Assembly (NCBI GenBank): GCA_041481445.1
Contig: JBGPBV010000059.1
Span: 1-37,925, forward strand
Direction of reading: 5' to 3'
From: AA29 sp041481445
GTDB taxonomy: Bacteria; Acidobacteriota; Vicinamibacteria; Fen-336
Length of the DNA: 37,925 nt
Position 1 is the first letter of the stretch. Every line of letters starts with the position of its first letter. Position numbers and translations under genes: made by a program. Below are positions 23,142-31,107 of the stretch, piece after piece. The notes below the pieces were generated by a model. That model did not search any database, was not told where the DNA came from, and saw only the letters and a program-made list of their open reading frames with translations.

Positions 23142-25853
23142 ATGGACACGCGCGTCGGGCCTTCGGAGCGGGACCGTGGTGCGCGGCGCCTCTCCGCGCT
23201 GGCGTCCATCGCCGTCTCCCTGGCCCATTCGGAAGACCTCGAGCTCGCGCTCCCGGCCGCCCTGCGCGCCATCCTCGCCGCGCTCCAGCTCGAAGCCGGC
23301 GGCCTCTACCTCCTCGACGACGACTCCGGCGAGCTGCGCGCCACCCCGCACCATTTCGGCCTCCCCGCCGATTACCCGCAGGCGGTGGCGAGCTTCCGCC
23401 GGGGGGAGGCCCCGATCGGGCGCGCCCTCGATTCCATCCGCCCGGTGGTGGTGCCCGACATCACCGCCTCCACCGACGCCCGCGACGCCACGCGGATGAG
23501 CGGCCTGCGCTCGATCGTCTTCGTGCCCCTGTATGCGCGGGGCCATGCCGTCGGGATGATGCCGGTGGGGACCTACACCGTGCGCGACTTCACGGAGGAG
23601 GAGGTCGAGCTGCTGGGCGCGGTGGGCGCGATGCTGGGGGCGGCGGTGGACAACGCCCGCCTCGTCGAGCGGTCGCGGCGCCACCTGGCGCAGGTGCAGG
23701 CGCTCTGGGAGATCGACAAGGCGATCGTCGAGGACCGCGACCTGGCGGAGGTGTTCGGGACCATCGCGCGCGCCGCCGGCCGCCTCGACGGCGGCGAGGC
23801 GATGATCGTCCTGCTCGACGGCAAGGAGAGCCTCCAGGTGGCGGCCGGGGAGCGGGCGCGGGCCTACGAGCTGCTGGGCGATCCCCCCACGCTGGCGGGC
23901 CTGCCGCTGGCCGCCTACCTGGCGCGCGCGGGTCCCACCAGCGTGAGCCTGGGCGAACAGGGCGGACGGCGGGCGGTCGTGGTGCCCCTCGCCGCGGGCG
24001 GCCGCACGCTGGGCGGGCTGGTGGTCGTGCAGCCGGAGGGCTCGTGGGCCCCGGACGACCTCGCCACGCTCGGCACCCTCGGACGGCGGGCGGCGGTGGC
24101 GCTGGCCAAGGCGGAGGCGCGTCAGGCCGAGGACCGGCGCGCCGGCCAGCTCACGCTGCTGGCGGGCGCGTCCGAGATCGCGGCCAGCACGCTCGACGTG
24201 GACGCCCTGCTGGGGGCGATCGCGCGCTACGTGCAGCGCTCGTTCGGCTACTACAGCGTCTCGATCTACCTGGTCCGGCCCGAGGCCCGCGAGGCCCACC
24301 TGGCGGGAGCGGCCGGGGGCGCGGCCAGCGTCATGCCCAAGGGGCACCGCATGCCGTTCGCCAGCGGCATCATCGGCTGGGTGTCCGAGCACGGCCAGCA
24401 CATCCTGGCCAACGACGTCCGCCAGGAGCCGCGCTTCGTCGTCTCCGCCCTCACCGCCACGCGGTCGGAGCTGGCGGTGCCCGTCCGCCTGACCGGCCAG
24501 GTGGTGGCGGTGCTGAACGTCGAGAGCGACCGCCGGGACGCCTTCGACGAGGGAGACGTGGTCGCGCTGGACGGCATCGCGGCCCAGGTCGCCTCCGCCA
24601 TCCAGAACGCGCGGCTGTTCGACGAGAAGGTGCGCGCCCTGCGCAACCTCGAGATCCTCCAGGAGATCACGAACGTCCTCAACAGCGACCTCGAGCTGGA
24701 CGTGCTCCTCGAGCGCATCGCCCGCCGCAGCGTGGAGGCGGTGCGCCCGGCCCAGATGGGGGCGGTGCTGCTCTACGACGGAGAGGCCCTCCGCGTGCGG
24801 TCGAGCTTCGGCTACCCGCAGCCGTCCGCCCTCGACCGCGTGCGCCTGGCCTTCCACGAGGCCCTGCCCGGCAGTGTGTTCGTGAGCGGCCACGGCCGCC
24901 TGGTCGGGTCTGGAGCCGGCGAGCGGCGGCGCCTGGCGCGGCACCCCGCCTTCCGCGAGGCCACCGGCGGCGTCGACCCGCGGAGCGCGCTGTGCGTGCC
25001 GATCGCGCTGCCCCAGGAGAAGCTCGGCGTCCTCCTCCTCGAGAGCACCACCGCCTCCGACGACTTCGACATCGACGACCTCCGCTTCGCGTCCACCCTG
25101 GCCGCGCAGGCCGCGATCGCCATCGGCAACGCGCTGCAGCTCCGCCGGATCGTGGAGATGGACCGCCAGCGGCAGGAGTACCTCTCGAACGTCAGCCACG
25201 AGCTGCGCAGCCCCCTCACCGTCATCCAGGGCTACCTCGAGGCCCTGGCCGGCGGAGCCAGCGGCGAGCAGGCCGCCCAGTACCTGCGCATCACGCAGGA
25301 GCAGGCCCAGCGCCTGGGCCGGATGATCGACGAGGTCCTGCACATCTCGCGTCTCGAGCAGGGCCTGGCCCAGCGGCACGTCCAATGGGCGCCGGTCTCG
25401 CTGCCGGACGTCGTCCGCGGGGTGCTCCACATCCACCGGCAGGAGGCGACGGTCAAGGGACTGCAGCTCGCGAGCACGGTGCCCGACGACCTGCCCGTCC
25501 TGGCCGGCGACGAGCGGCTGCTGCAGAGCCTCGTCTTCCACCTCGTGGAGAACGCCCTGAAGTTCAGCACCCACGGGGGGCGCGTCGAAGTCGCCCTCGA
25601 GGCCGACGCGGACGCGGTCGTCCTGCGCGTCAAGGACGACGGGATCGGGATCCCGGCCGAGTTCCACGAACGGATCTTCGAGAAGTTCTTCATGGTGGAC
25701 GCCGGGCCGGCCAAGCAGCATCCGGGGGCGGGGATCGGGCTCTACCTCGTCCGCGAGGTGGTGGCGATCCACGGGGGCGCCATCCGCGTGGACAGCGGGC
25801 CGGGCAACGGGACGACGTTCGAGGTCCGCCTCCCTCTCCGTCCACTGGATTGA
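23142..25853 (+). CDS. Soluble sensor histidine kinase with four GAF-type domains
   Basis: A 903-residue kinase with no membrane helix. Four GAF-like domains occupy about 20-175, 195-325, 345-490 and 508-665; the first, third and fourth look complete (SIVFVPLYARGHAVGMM; SELAVPVRLTGQVVAVLNVES; SALCVPIALPQEKLGVLLLES), while the second is shorter. The phosphoacceptor helix has H686 (NVSHELRSPLTVIQGY). The ATPase domain has the N box at N804 (LVENALKF), G1 at DDGIGIP (832-838), the F box FEKFF, and G2 at GAGIGLYLVREV (862-873). All catalytic elements are intact. No response regulator is adjacent. Ligands of the GAF domains are unknown; no conserved haem or tetrapyrrole residue is evident. ATG 23142 was chosen because the frame's long upstream opening runs through the membrane-protein gene. 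Confidence 0.93.
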   Translation: MDTRVGPSERDRGARRLSALASIAVSLAHSEDLELALPAALRAILAALQLEAGGLYLLDDDSGELRATPHHFGLPADYPQAVASFRRGEAPIGRALDSIRPVVVPDITASTDARDATRMSGLRSIVFVPLYARGHAVGMMPVGTYTVRDFTEEEVELLGAVGAMLGAAVDNARLVERSRRHLAQVQALWEIDKAIVEDRDLAEVFGTIARAAGRLDGGEAMIVLLDGKESLQVAAGERARAYELLGDPPTLAGLPLAAYLARAGPTSVSLGEQGGRRAVVVPLAAGGRTLGGLVVVQPEGSWAPDDLATLGTLGRRAAVALAKAEARQAEDRRAGQLTLLAGASEIAASTLDVDALLGAIARYVQRSFGYYSVSIYLVRPEAREAHLAGAAGGAASVMPKGHRMPFASGIIGWVSEHGQHILANDVRQEPRFVVSALTATRSELAVPVRLTGQVVAVLNVESDRRDAFDEGDVVALDGIAAQVASAIQNARLFDEKVRALRNLEILQEITNVLNSDLELDVLLERIARRSVEAVRPAQMGAVLLYDGEALRVRSSFGYPQPSALDRVRLAFHEALPGSVFVSGHGRLVGSGAGERRRLARHPAFREATGGVDPRSALCVPIALPQEKLGVLLLESTTASDDFDIDDLRFASTLAAQAAIAIGNALQLRRIVEMDRQRQEYLSNVSHELRSPLTVIQGYLEALAGGASGEQAAQYLRITQEQAQRLGRMIDEVLHISRLEQGLAQRHVQWAPVSLPDVVRGVLHIHRQEATVKGLQLASTVPDDLPVLAGDERLLQSLVFHLVENALKFSTHGGRVEVALEADADAVVLRVKDDGIGIPAEFHERIFEKFFMVDAGPAKQHPGAGIGLYLVREVVAIHGGAIRVDSGPGNGTTFEVRLPLRPLD

Positions 25854-25919
25854 GACCTTGTCTCAGGGGGGCCGCGAAGCGCCAGCCGATTGGTGCGCGA
25901 GTGCCCCCCCTGAGACAAG
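25851..25919. other. Three-armed inverted repeat on the sensor-kinase stop codon
   Basis: TGAGAC (25851-25856, containing the TGA stop), GTCTCA (25860-25865) and TGAGAC (25911-25916) can pair in two exclusive ways. The short hairpin has a 3-base loop; the long one pairs CTTGTCTCAGGGGGG (25857-25871) with CCCCCCTGAGACAAG (25905-25919), a perfect 15-bp stem enclosing 33 bases with a smaller nested hairpin. No T-run follows; a promoter begins four bases after the last arm. It may be a terminator, an anti-terminator-like switch or a short mobile repeat. Confidence 0.7.
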
Positions 25920-25922
25920 ACG

Positions 25923-25951
25923 TTGAAGGTTTCCCTGCAAACCCCTATAAT
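25923..25951 (+). promoter_or_regulatory. Strong sigma70-type promoter of the amidase gene
   Basis: TTGAAG (25923-25928) and a perfect TATAAT (25946-25951) with a 17-bp spacer. It would start transcription near 25958, 29 bases before ATG 25987. It is the best promoter match I found in the window and sits in an AT-richer island. Confidence 0.7.
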
Positions 25952-25986
25952 GCCTCGCCTTGGCGGGCCGGAGGCCTGACCAGAGG

Positions 25987-27402
25987 ATGGCGAGAGAGAC
26001 TCCGGGACGGACGCGGACCCGTTCGCCCGAGCGCCCGCGCAAGCGAGCGTCCTCGGAAGGGGAAGAGTTTCTCCACGAGCTCGAGACGGTGAGTCGCGGC
26101 GTGCGTGACCCCGTAGCCAAATTGCGGTTCATCCGCTCCTCCCTGGCGCGACACGAAGCCGCCGACCGGATGGTGCAGAAGGTCCGGTTCACGCCGGTGC
26201 GGAAGGTGATGTACCACTGGCTCAGCCTCGAAGGGTTGCGGCACGTCCTCGGCGGCTCGAGGCGCGACGAGGCGGCGCCCGTCACCATTGCCACGCGGGT
26301 CTCTCTCGCCTTCGGGCGCGCCGCCGTCATCGGCCTCGGCCTCATGGTGGGAGTGGGCGTGGGCGTCGCCGTCTACCGGCGCACGCGGCCGCCGGCGGCG
26401 CCGCTCATGGCCGCCCCGCGTCAGGTCGGCGCGCCCGCGGTGACGGCGCCCGCCGCCGGGGCGGTGCCCCCGCCGGTGTCGCTGGCCCCGGCCGGAGTGG
26501 CGCCGGCGGCGATCTGGCTCGTCGAGAAGGGCCCGCAGTACGAGCTCTACAGCAACGGCCTGCGCATCGACACCGGCCTCGCGGTCAAGGGCACGCCGCG
26601 CGCCTACCGCGTGTTCGACGAAGACGGCCGGCTCGATCCCCACGTGCAGACGGCGCCCGTGGGGCTCCTCTTCCACACCTCCGAGAGCGACGTCTGGCCC
26701 CTGGAAGCCGCCTACAACGAGAACCTCCGTGGGAGCTCGCAGGGGCTCCTGCGCTACGTCCAGCACAACCGGCTCTACCACTACGTGATCGACCGCTTCG
26801 GGCGCGTCTATCGGATCGTCTCCGAGGACAGCAAGGCCAACCACGCCGGCAATTCCGTGTGGGCCTACGACGGCAAGGTCTACTTGAACCTCAACCATGC
26901 CTTCCTGGGCGTGTCGTTCGAGACGCGCTGGGAGGGGGGCAAGGCCCTTCCCATCACGCAGGCGCAGTTCGCGGCCGGGCGCAACCTGGCCGACTCGCTC
27001 CGCCAGCGTTATTCGATCGCGCCCGAGATGTGCGTGACCCACGGCCTGACCAGCGTCAACCCGACCAAGCGGCTCATCGGGCACCACATGGACTGGGCGC
27101 GTGGCTTCCCCTTCGAGGCCTTCGGCCTCCCCGACCAGTACCGCCGCAAGGCGCCGAGCGTGGCGATCTTCGGCTTCGACTACGACGACGACTTCCTGAA
27201 GGTGCTCGACGAGCCGTGGCCGGGAGTCCGGGTGGCGGAGGCCGAGCTGGCCGCCGAGGCCCGGCGCCAGCATCGCGACGTCGAGGACCTCCGTTACGAG
27301 AAGCAGACCGCCTACGACCGCTGGATCGAGAAGCAGGAGGACCCGGAGGCGCCCGCAGGTCGCTCCACCGCCTCGACTTCCCGTCCGGAGGGTCTACAAT
27401 GA
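25987..27402 (+). CDS. Membrane-anchored N-acetylmuramoyl-L-alanine amidase-like protein
   Basis: A 471-residue protein. Residues 1-100 are basic and helical and presumably cytoplasmic; a membrane helix lies at about 105-129 (LAFGRAAVIGLGLMVGVGVGVAV); a Pro/Ala linker follows (134-175); and an Amidase_2/PGRP-like domain occupies about 220-385. Candidate zinc ligands are H230 (GLLFHTSES) and H366 (KRLIGHHMDW); the usual third ligand (Cys or Asp about eight to ten residues later) is not evident, although D369 and E377 are near. YHYVIDRFGRVYRIVSED and NHAGNS match the fold well. The C-terminus (about 418-450) is a charged coiled-coil-like helix. It is probably type II, with the enzyme in the periplasm. 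It may cut or only bind peptidoglycan. The actin-like gene follows after 80 bp. ATG 25987 is preferred to TTG 25960, which would sit at the transcript start. Confidence 0.8.
   Translation: MARETPGRTRTRSPERPRKRASSEGEEFLHELETVSRGVRDPVAKLRFIRSSLARHEAADRMVQKVRFTPVRKVMYHWLSLEGLRHVLGGSRRDEAAPVTIATRVSLAFGRAAVIGLGLMVGVGVGVAVYRRTRPPAAPLMAAPRQVGAPAVTAPAAGAVPPPVSLAPAGVAPAAIWLVEKGPQYELYSNGLRIDTGLAVKGTPRAYRVFDEDGRLDPHVQTAPVGLLFHTSESDVWPLEAAYNENLRGSSQGLLRYVQHNRLYHYVIDRFGRVYRIVSEDSKANHAGNSVWAYDGKVYLNLNHAFLGVSFETRWEGGKALPITQAQFAAGRNLADSLRQRYSIAPEMCVTHGLTSVNPTKRLIGHHMDWARGFPFEAFGLPDQYRRKAPSVAIFGFDYDDDFLKVLDEPWPGVRVAEAELAAEARRQHRDVEDLRYEKQTAYDRWIEKQEDPEAPAGRSTASTSRPEGLQ
27373..27400 (+). promoter_or_regulatory. 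Possible promoter of the actin-like gene
   Basis: TCGACT (27373-27378) and TACAAT (27395-27400) with a 16-bp spacer, overlapping the last codons of the amidase gene. Moderate match only; transcription read-through from the amidase promoter is also likely. Confidence 0.4.
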
Positions 27403-27431
27403 CCTGCCTTTCGTTGACGCCGAGGGGTTTC

Positions 27432-27459
27432 GCAGGTCGCGCGGCGCCGCGCGGCCTGC
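27432..27459 (+). promoter_or_regulatory. Strong hairpin in the leader of the actin-like gene
   Basis: GCAGG-T-CGCGCGGC (27432-27445) pairs with GCCGCGCG-G-CCTGC (27446-27459), a 14-bp stem with one T-G wobble, followed by CTTAATT. It ends 11 bases before the GAGG ribosome site (27471-27474). It could terminate part of the amidase transcript or stabilise or attenuate the actin message. As the ideal fold leaves no loop, the inner pairs must open. Confidence 0.5.
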
Positions 27460-27482
27460 CTTAATTGAACGAGGTAGACCCG

Positions 27483-28547
27483 ATGGTGGAGGAGCGCAAG
27501 GACCACTTGTGGAAGGTCGCGCAGGAGGCCGAGGACCGGATCGACGACCTCATGAAGGCCGGCTCGAACCCCGTCGGCCTCGACGTCGGCACCAGCAAGG
27601 TCGTGGCGGCGAGGCGCAAGGGGAAGGAGATCGACACCGGCTCGCAGCTCAACGCGTTCATCCCCGTCCCCTACTCGCGGTTCACGGAGACGATCCTCGG
27701 CCAGAACGAGATCTCCTACTACCGTGAGAACGGCGAGCTGATCATCTACGGGACCGCCACCGAGAAGTTCGCCAACATGTTCAACGCGAACGTGCGGCGC
27801 CCGATGGCGGACGGGCTCATCAACCCGCGCGAGAAGTTCGCGATGCCGGTGCTGGAGGCCATCCTGCAGACCCTGGTGCCCAAGGCGCGGGCCCAGGGCG
27901 AGGTGCTGGCCTTCTCCGTGCCCGCGGCCGCGGACGGCAAGGACGCCCAGCTCACCTACCACGAGGCCACCCTCCGGCGCTACTTCGAGTCGCTCGGGTA
28001 CAAGGCGGTGGCCATCAACGAGGGCCTGGCCGTCATCTTCTCGGAGCTCGAGGACAACAACTTCACCGGCATCGGGATCTCCTGCGGGGGCGGGATGTGC
28101 AACGTCACCCTCGCCTACCTGTCGATCCCCTCGATGATGTTCAGCATCGCCAAGGGTGGCGACTTCATCGACGACTCCGTGGCCTCCGTGACCGGCGAGC
28201 AGGCCACGCGGGTGAAGGTGATCAAGGAAGACGGCCTCGACCTCAGCAAGACGGCCAAGGACAAGTACGAGAAGGCGCTGCGCATCTACTACGAGGACCT
28301 CATCGAGACGCTGGTCGAGAAGCTGCAGCACTCGATCTCGCAGGCCGACAAGCTGCCCCGGTCGGATCGCCCGCTCCCGATCGTGATCTCGGGCGGAACG
28401 GCCAAGCCGCGCGGGTTCAAGGAGATGTTCGAGAAGGCGCTGTCCGCGCGCATGCTGCCGGTCGAGATCTCGGCCGTGCGCATGGCCGCCGATCCCCTGA
28501 CCGCCACCGCGCGCGGGTCCCTGATCGCCGCCCTGTACGAGAAGTAG
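27483..28547 (+). CDS. Actin-like ATPase (MamK/MreB superfamily, divergent)
   Basis: A 354-residue member of the actin/Hsp70 fold. Phosphate-1 loop: GLDVGTSKVVAARR (33-46), with D34 and K39. Connect-1: NEGLAVIFSEL (179-189). Phosphate-2: GIGISCGGGMCNV (197-209), where the normal aspartate of D-x-G-G-G-T is replaced by S200-C201. Adenosine loop: VISGGTAKPRGF (301-312). The N-terminal 30 residues are a charged helix not found in MreB. Length and motifs resemble the uncharacterised MamK-like proteins more than MreB or ParM. It should bind nucleotide and probably polymerise; hydrolysis may be altered. ATG 27483 has GAGG eight bases upstream. It is flanked by the membrane amidase and by the TPR-ATPase, pointing to an envelope-associated filament. 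Confidence 0.85.
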   Translation: MVEERKDHLWKVAQEAEDRIDDLMKAGSNPVGLDVGTSKVVAARRKGKEIDTGSQLNAFIPVPYSRFTETILGQNEISYYRENGELIIYGTATEKFANMFNANVRRPMADGLINPREKFAMPVLEAILQTLVPKARAQGEVLAFSVPAAADGKDAQLTYHEATLRRYFESLGYKAVAINEGLAVIFSELEDNNFTGIGISCGGGMCNVTLAYLSIPSMMFSIAKGGDFIDDSVASVTGEQATRVKVIKEDGLDLSKTAKDKYEKALRIYYEDLIETLVEKLQHSISQADKLPRSDRPLPIVISGGTAKPRGFKEMFEKALSARMLPVEISAVRMAADPLTATARGSLIAALYEK

Positions 28548-28558
28548 GCCGCGCCGAC

Positions 28559-28584
28559 GGGCCCGGGGACGGCTCCCCGGGCCC
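28559..28584 (+). terminator. Terminator-like hairpin after the actin-like gene
   Basis: GGGCCCGGGGA (28559-28569) and TCCCCGGGCCC (28574-28584) make a perfect 11-bp stem with a CGGC loop, 12 bases after the stop. The following bases have no T-run, so termination may be partial and the ATPase genes may be read through. Confidence 0.55.
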
Positions 28585-28609
28585 GGGTCCCTCCCCTTCA
28601 CCGTGCTGC

Positions 28610-28615
28610 TAGACT
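28610..28615 (+). promoter_or_regulatory. TAGACT -10-like box next to the TPR-ATPase start
   Basis: TAGACT lies six bases before ATG 28621, so transcription could start at the ATG (leaderless message). No -35 match; low confidence. Confidence 0.25.
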
Positions 28616-28620
28616 TCTCC

Positions 28621-31071
28621 ATGCGCCTCCGGGCCCCCGGCCTCGCCCTCCTGGCCGTCCTCGCCCTCGGCGCCCCCGCGCAGGCCGCCCCTCGCGACTG
28701 GTACGAGTCCTACCTCGATGCCCGGAACAAGCACATCCCGGCCAAGAGATGGGCGGAGGCCCTGGTGGCGCTGCAGGAGGCGGTGAAGGTCAAGCCGGAT
28801 TCCGGCCTCGATCAGCGCACGTACGGTATGGAGTTCGTGGACTACTTCCCGTACTTCTACGAGGGGAAGTGCCACCTCGCCCTCGGCGAGTACGACAGCG
28901 CGGTCCGCCTGTTCAACATCGAGGAGGGCAAGAAACAGATCCAGAAGCGGCCCGACGTCTTCCGCGAGCTGCGGAAGCTGCGCGCGGACGCGGAAACCAA
29001 TCAGGCCGGCGTCGACACCGCGGAGAAGGTCAAGCGGCTCAGCGAGCAGGTCGCTCGCCTGGAGGCCGACGCCAGCGGCCTGCACAAGGAGGGCAAGTAC
29101 GACGAGGCCCTGGCCAAGCTGGCCACCGCCCAGGGCATGGCCAAGGTGCTGGATCAGGCCACCCAGGCGCGGGTGGCCGAGCGCACGCAGAAGATCCGCG
29201 ACGACAAGACGCGCGTGGACGAGGCGCGCACGCGCGCGGCCCGCATCGAGAAGGCGATGGCGGACGGCCTCAAGCTCCTCCAGGACGGCAATGCCGGCGA
29301 GGCCAAGCTCCAGTTCGAGGCGGTGCTGGCCCAGGAGCCCTCCCACGCCGCCGCGCTCGAGGGCCGGCAGCACGCGGAGGCGGACATCCTGGCCTCCACC
29401 ACCCGGGCCACCCGCGACGCCCTGCTGCGCGAGGGCCGCATGCTCTACGAGGCGGGCAAGTACGAGGAGGCGCTGCGGCCGCTGGCCGAGGCCGCCGCCG
29501 ATCGCGACGCCACCGAGGCCCAGGACCTCCTGACCAAGGCCCGGAAGTACGTCGAGGGCATCCAGAAGCAGAAGGAGCAGCGGGCGCGCGTGGACGGGCT
29601 GATGTCCGAGGCCGAGAGGTACGTCGAACAGCGGCGCTACGCCGACGCCTCCGTGCAGCTCGGCAGCGTCCTGGCCCTCGAGCCCGACAACGCCAAGGCC
29701 AAGGAGCGCCTGCGCGTGGCCCTCCGGCTCATCGGGGAGGAGGTGCTGGACCGCTTCTTCCCCAACACTCCGCCGGTGTTGAGCTTCTTCCTGCCCAGCG
29801 GCGAAGGCAAGGTGATCCAGACGAGCACGGAGGGCCAGAAGATCGAGGTGATCGGGGTGGCCAGCGACGACCGCGGCCTCTCGCGGTTCCAGTTCGTGCA
29901 GGACGGCCGGGTGGTGGCCGAGCAGGACCTGCTCGACCCCCAGACCGGCGAGCTGCCGCGGAACCATCCGCTGCGGCGGACCTTCGACCTGGCCACCGGG
30001 ACCAACGAGATCAAGGTCGTGGCCATCGACAGCCTCGGCGCGACCCAGGAGCAGGCGTTCCTGGTCACGCGCACCCTGCTCCTCTACCAGCAGCGGTGGT
30101 TCCTCCCCTCCGCCCTCGCCAGCTCGGCCGCCCTGATCGGGCTCGGCTACGCCGCCCAGCGGTCGCGGCGCCGCCGCGCGGTGCGCCGCCGCTTCAACCC
30201 CTACATCGCGGGCGCGCCCGTGCTCGAGGACGACATGTTCTTCGGCCGGCAGAAGCTGCTCGCGCGCATCCTGAGCGTCCTCCACCACAACAGCCTGATG
30301 ATCACGGGCGAGCGGCGCATCGGGAAGACCACGCTGCTGCACCACCTCCGCAAGGCCCTGGAGCGGGACGAGGGCACCGAGTACCAGTTCTTCCCCGTCT
30401 CCACCGACCTCCAGGGGGTGCCGGAGTCCGGGTTCTTCGAGGCGGTGATGAGCGACGTCGCCGAGCAGCTTCCGCTGCCTCCGGAGACGCGGGCCGACCT
30501 GCACCATCGGCCCGGCCGCGAGGAGCCGGCCCCCTACGACGGCCGCGACTTCAGCCACGACCTCCAGCGCGTGGTCCAGGACCTCATCGCGCGCACGCCG
30601 AGGAAGGTCAAGCTCGTGCTGCTCATCGACGAGGTGGACGTGCTCAACGAGTATTCCGAGCGCGTCAACCAGCGGCTGCGCAGCATCTTCATGAAGAACT
30701 TCTCCGAGCACCTGGTCGCGATCATGAGCGGGGTCGGGATCAAGCGGATCTGGAAGAGCGAGGGCAGCCCCTGGTACAACTTCTTCGACGAGATCGAGCT
30801 CACTGCCTTCAGCCGCGAGGAGGCGGAGTCCCTCATCCGCCAGCCGGTGGACGGCGTTTTCCGCTGGAGCACGGAGGCGGTGGAGGCGATCCTCGAGTAC
30901 AGCGCGCTCAAGCCCTACGTGATCCAGAAGTTCTGCATCCACGCCGTCAACCAGATGCTGGAGGCCGGCCGCACCACCATCACCGCCGCCGACGTCGAGG
31001 CCGTCCGCCCGACCGTCCTCTTCGAGCGGCCGGAGGAGCTCCCGCGCGTGCCCGAGACCGCCTCCGCGTGA
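28621..31071 (+). CDS. Membrane-spanning TPR protein with cytoplasmic P-loop (STAND/ATPase_2-like) domain
   Basis: An 816-residue protein. Signal peptide 1-22 (LALLAVLALGAPAQA); TPR-like helices at about 25-375, with a coiled-coil-like part (130-215, KRLSEQVARLEADASGL); a beta-domain of Ig-like pattern at about 383-485 (SPEGKVIQ..., TNEIKVVAIDSLGATQEQAF); a membrane helix at about 494-512 (FLPSALASSAALIGLGYAA); a basic stop-transfer (RSRRRRAVRRR); then the ATPase. The latter starts with FNPYIAGAPVLEDDMFFGR (525-543); Walker A is GERRIGKTT (563-571) and Walker B LVLLIDEVD (665-673); TAFSREEAESLIRQPV is the usual lid segment. So the sensor part is periplasmic and the ATPase cytoplasmic. GTG 28603 is an alternative start, but ATG 28621 gives the better signal peptide. 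The gene order links it to the actin-like protein and the second ATPase. Confidence 0.85.
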   Translation: MRLRAPGLALLAVLALGAPAQAAPRDWYESYLDARNKHIPAKRWAEALVALQEAVKVKPDSGLDQRTYGMEFVDYFPYFYEGKCHLALGEYDSAVRLFNIEEGKKQIQKRPDVFRELRKLRADAETNQAGVDTAEKVKRLSEQVARLEADASGLHKEGKYDEALAKLATAQGMAKVLDQATQARVAERTQKIRDDKTRVDEARTRAARIEKAMADGLKLLQDGNAGEAKLQFEAVLAQEPSHAAALEGRQHAEADILASTTRATRDALLREGRMLYEAGKYEEALRPLAEAAADRDATEAQDLLTKARKYVEGIQKQKEQRARVDGLMSEAERYVEQRRYADASVQLGSVLALEPDNAKAKERLRVALRLIGEEVLDRFFPNTPPVLSFFLPSGEGKVIQTSTEGQKIEVIGVASDDRGLSRFQFVQDGRVVAEQDLLDPQTGELPRNHPLRRTFDLATGTNEIKVVAIDSLGATQEQAFLVTRTLLLYQQRWFLPSALASSAALIGLGYAAQRSRRRRAVRRRFNPYIAGAPVLEDDMFFGRQKLLARILSVLHHNSLMITGERRIGKTTLLHHLRKALERDEGTEYQFFPVSTDLQGVPESGFFEAVMSDVAEQLPLPPETRADLHHRPGREEPAPYDGRDFSHDLQRVVQDLIARTPRKVKLVLLIDEVDVLNEYSERVNQRLRSIFMKNFSEHLVAIMSGVGIKRIWKSEGSPWYNFFDEIELTAFSREEAESLIRQPVDGVFRWSTEAVEAILEYSALKPYVIQKFCIHAVNQMLEAGRTTITAADVEAVRPTVLFERPEELPRVPETASA

Positions 31072-31107
31072 GCGGCCGTCTTGCCCGCCGCGGGCTTTGG
31101 GGTTGAA

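Noticed and set aside
22914..25772. Minus-strand open frame of about 950 codons opposite the sensor kinase
   Set aside because: Low-complexity composition and no domain; the plus strand encodes GAF, HisKA and ATPase motifs.
25987..27402. Phage endolysin or prophage remnant
   Set aside because: The protein has its own membrane anchor and cytoplasmic extension and no phage gene is nearby.
27483..28547. Magnetosome island suggested by the MamK-like actin
   Set aside because: No other mam gene is present; the neighbours are an amidase-like protein and ATPases.
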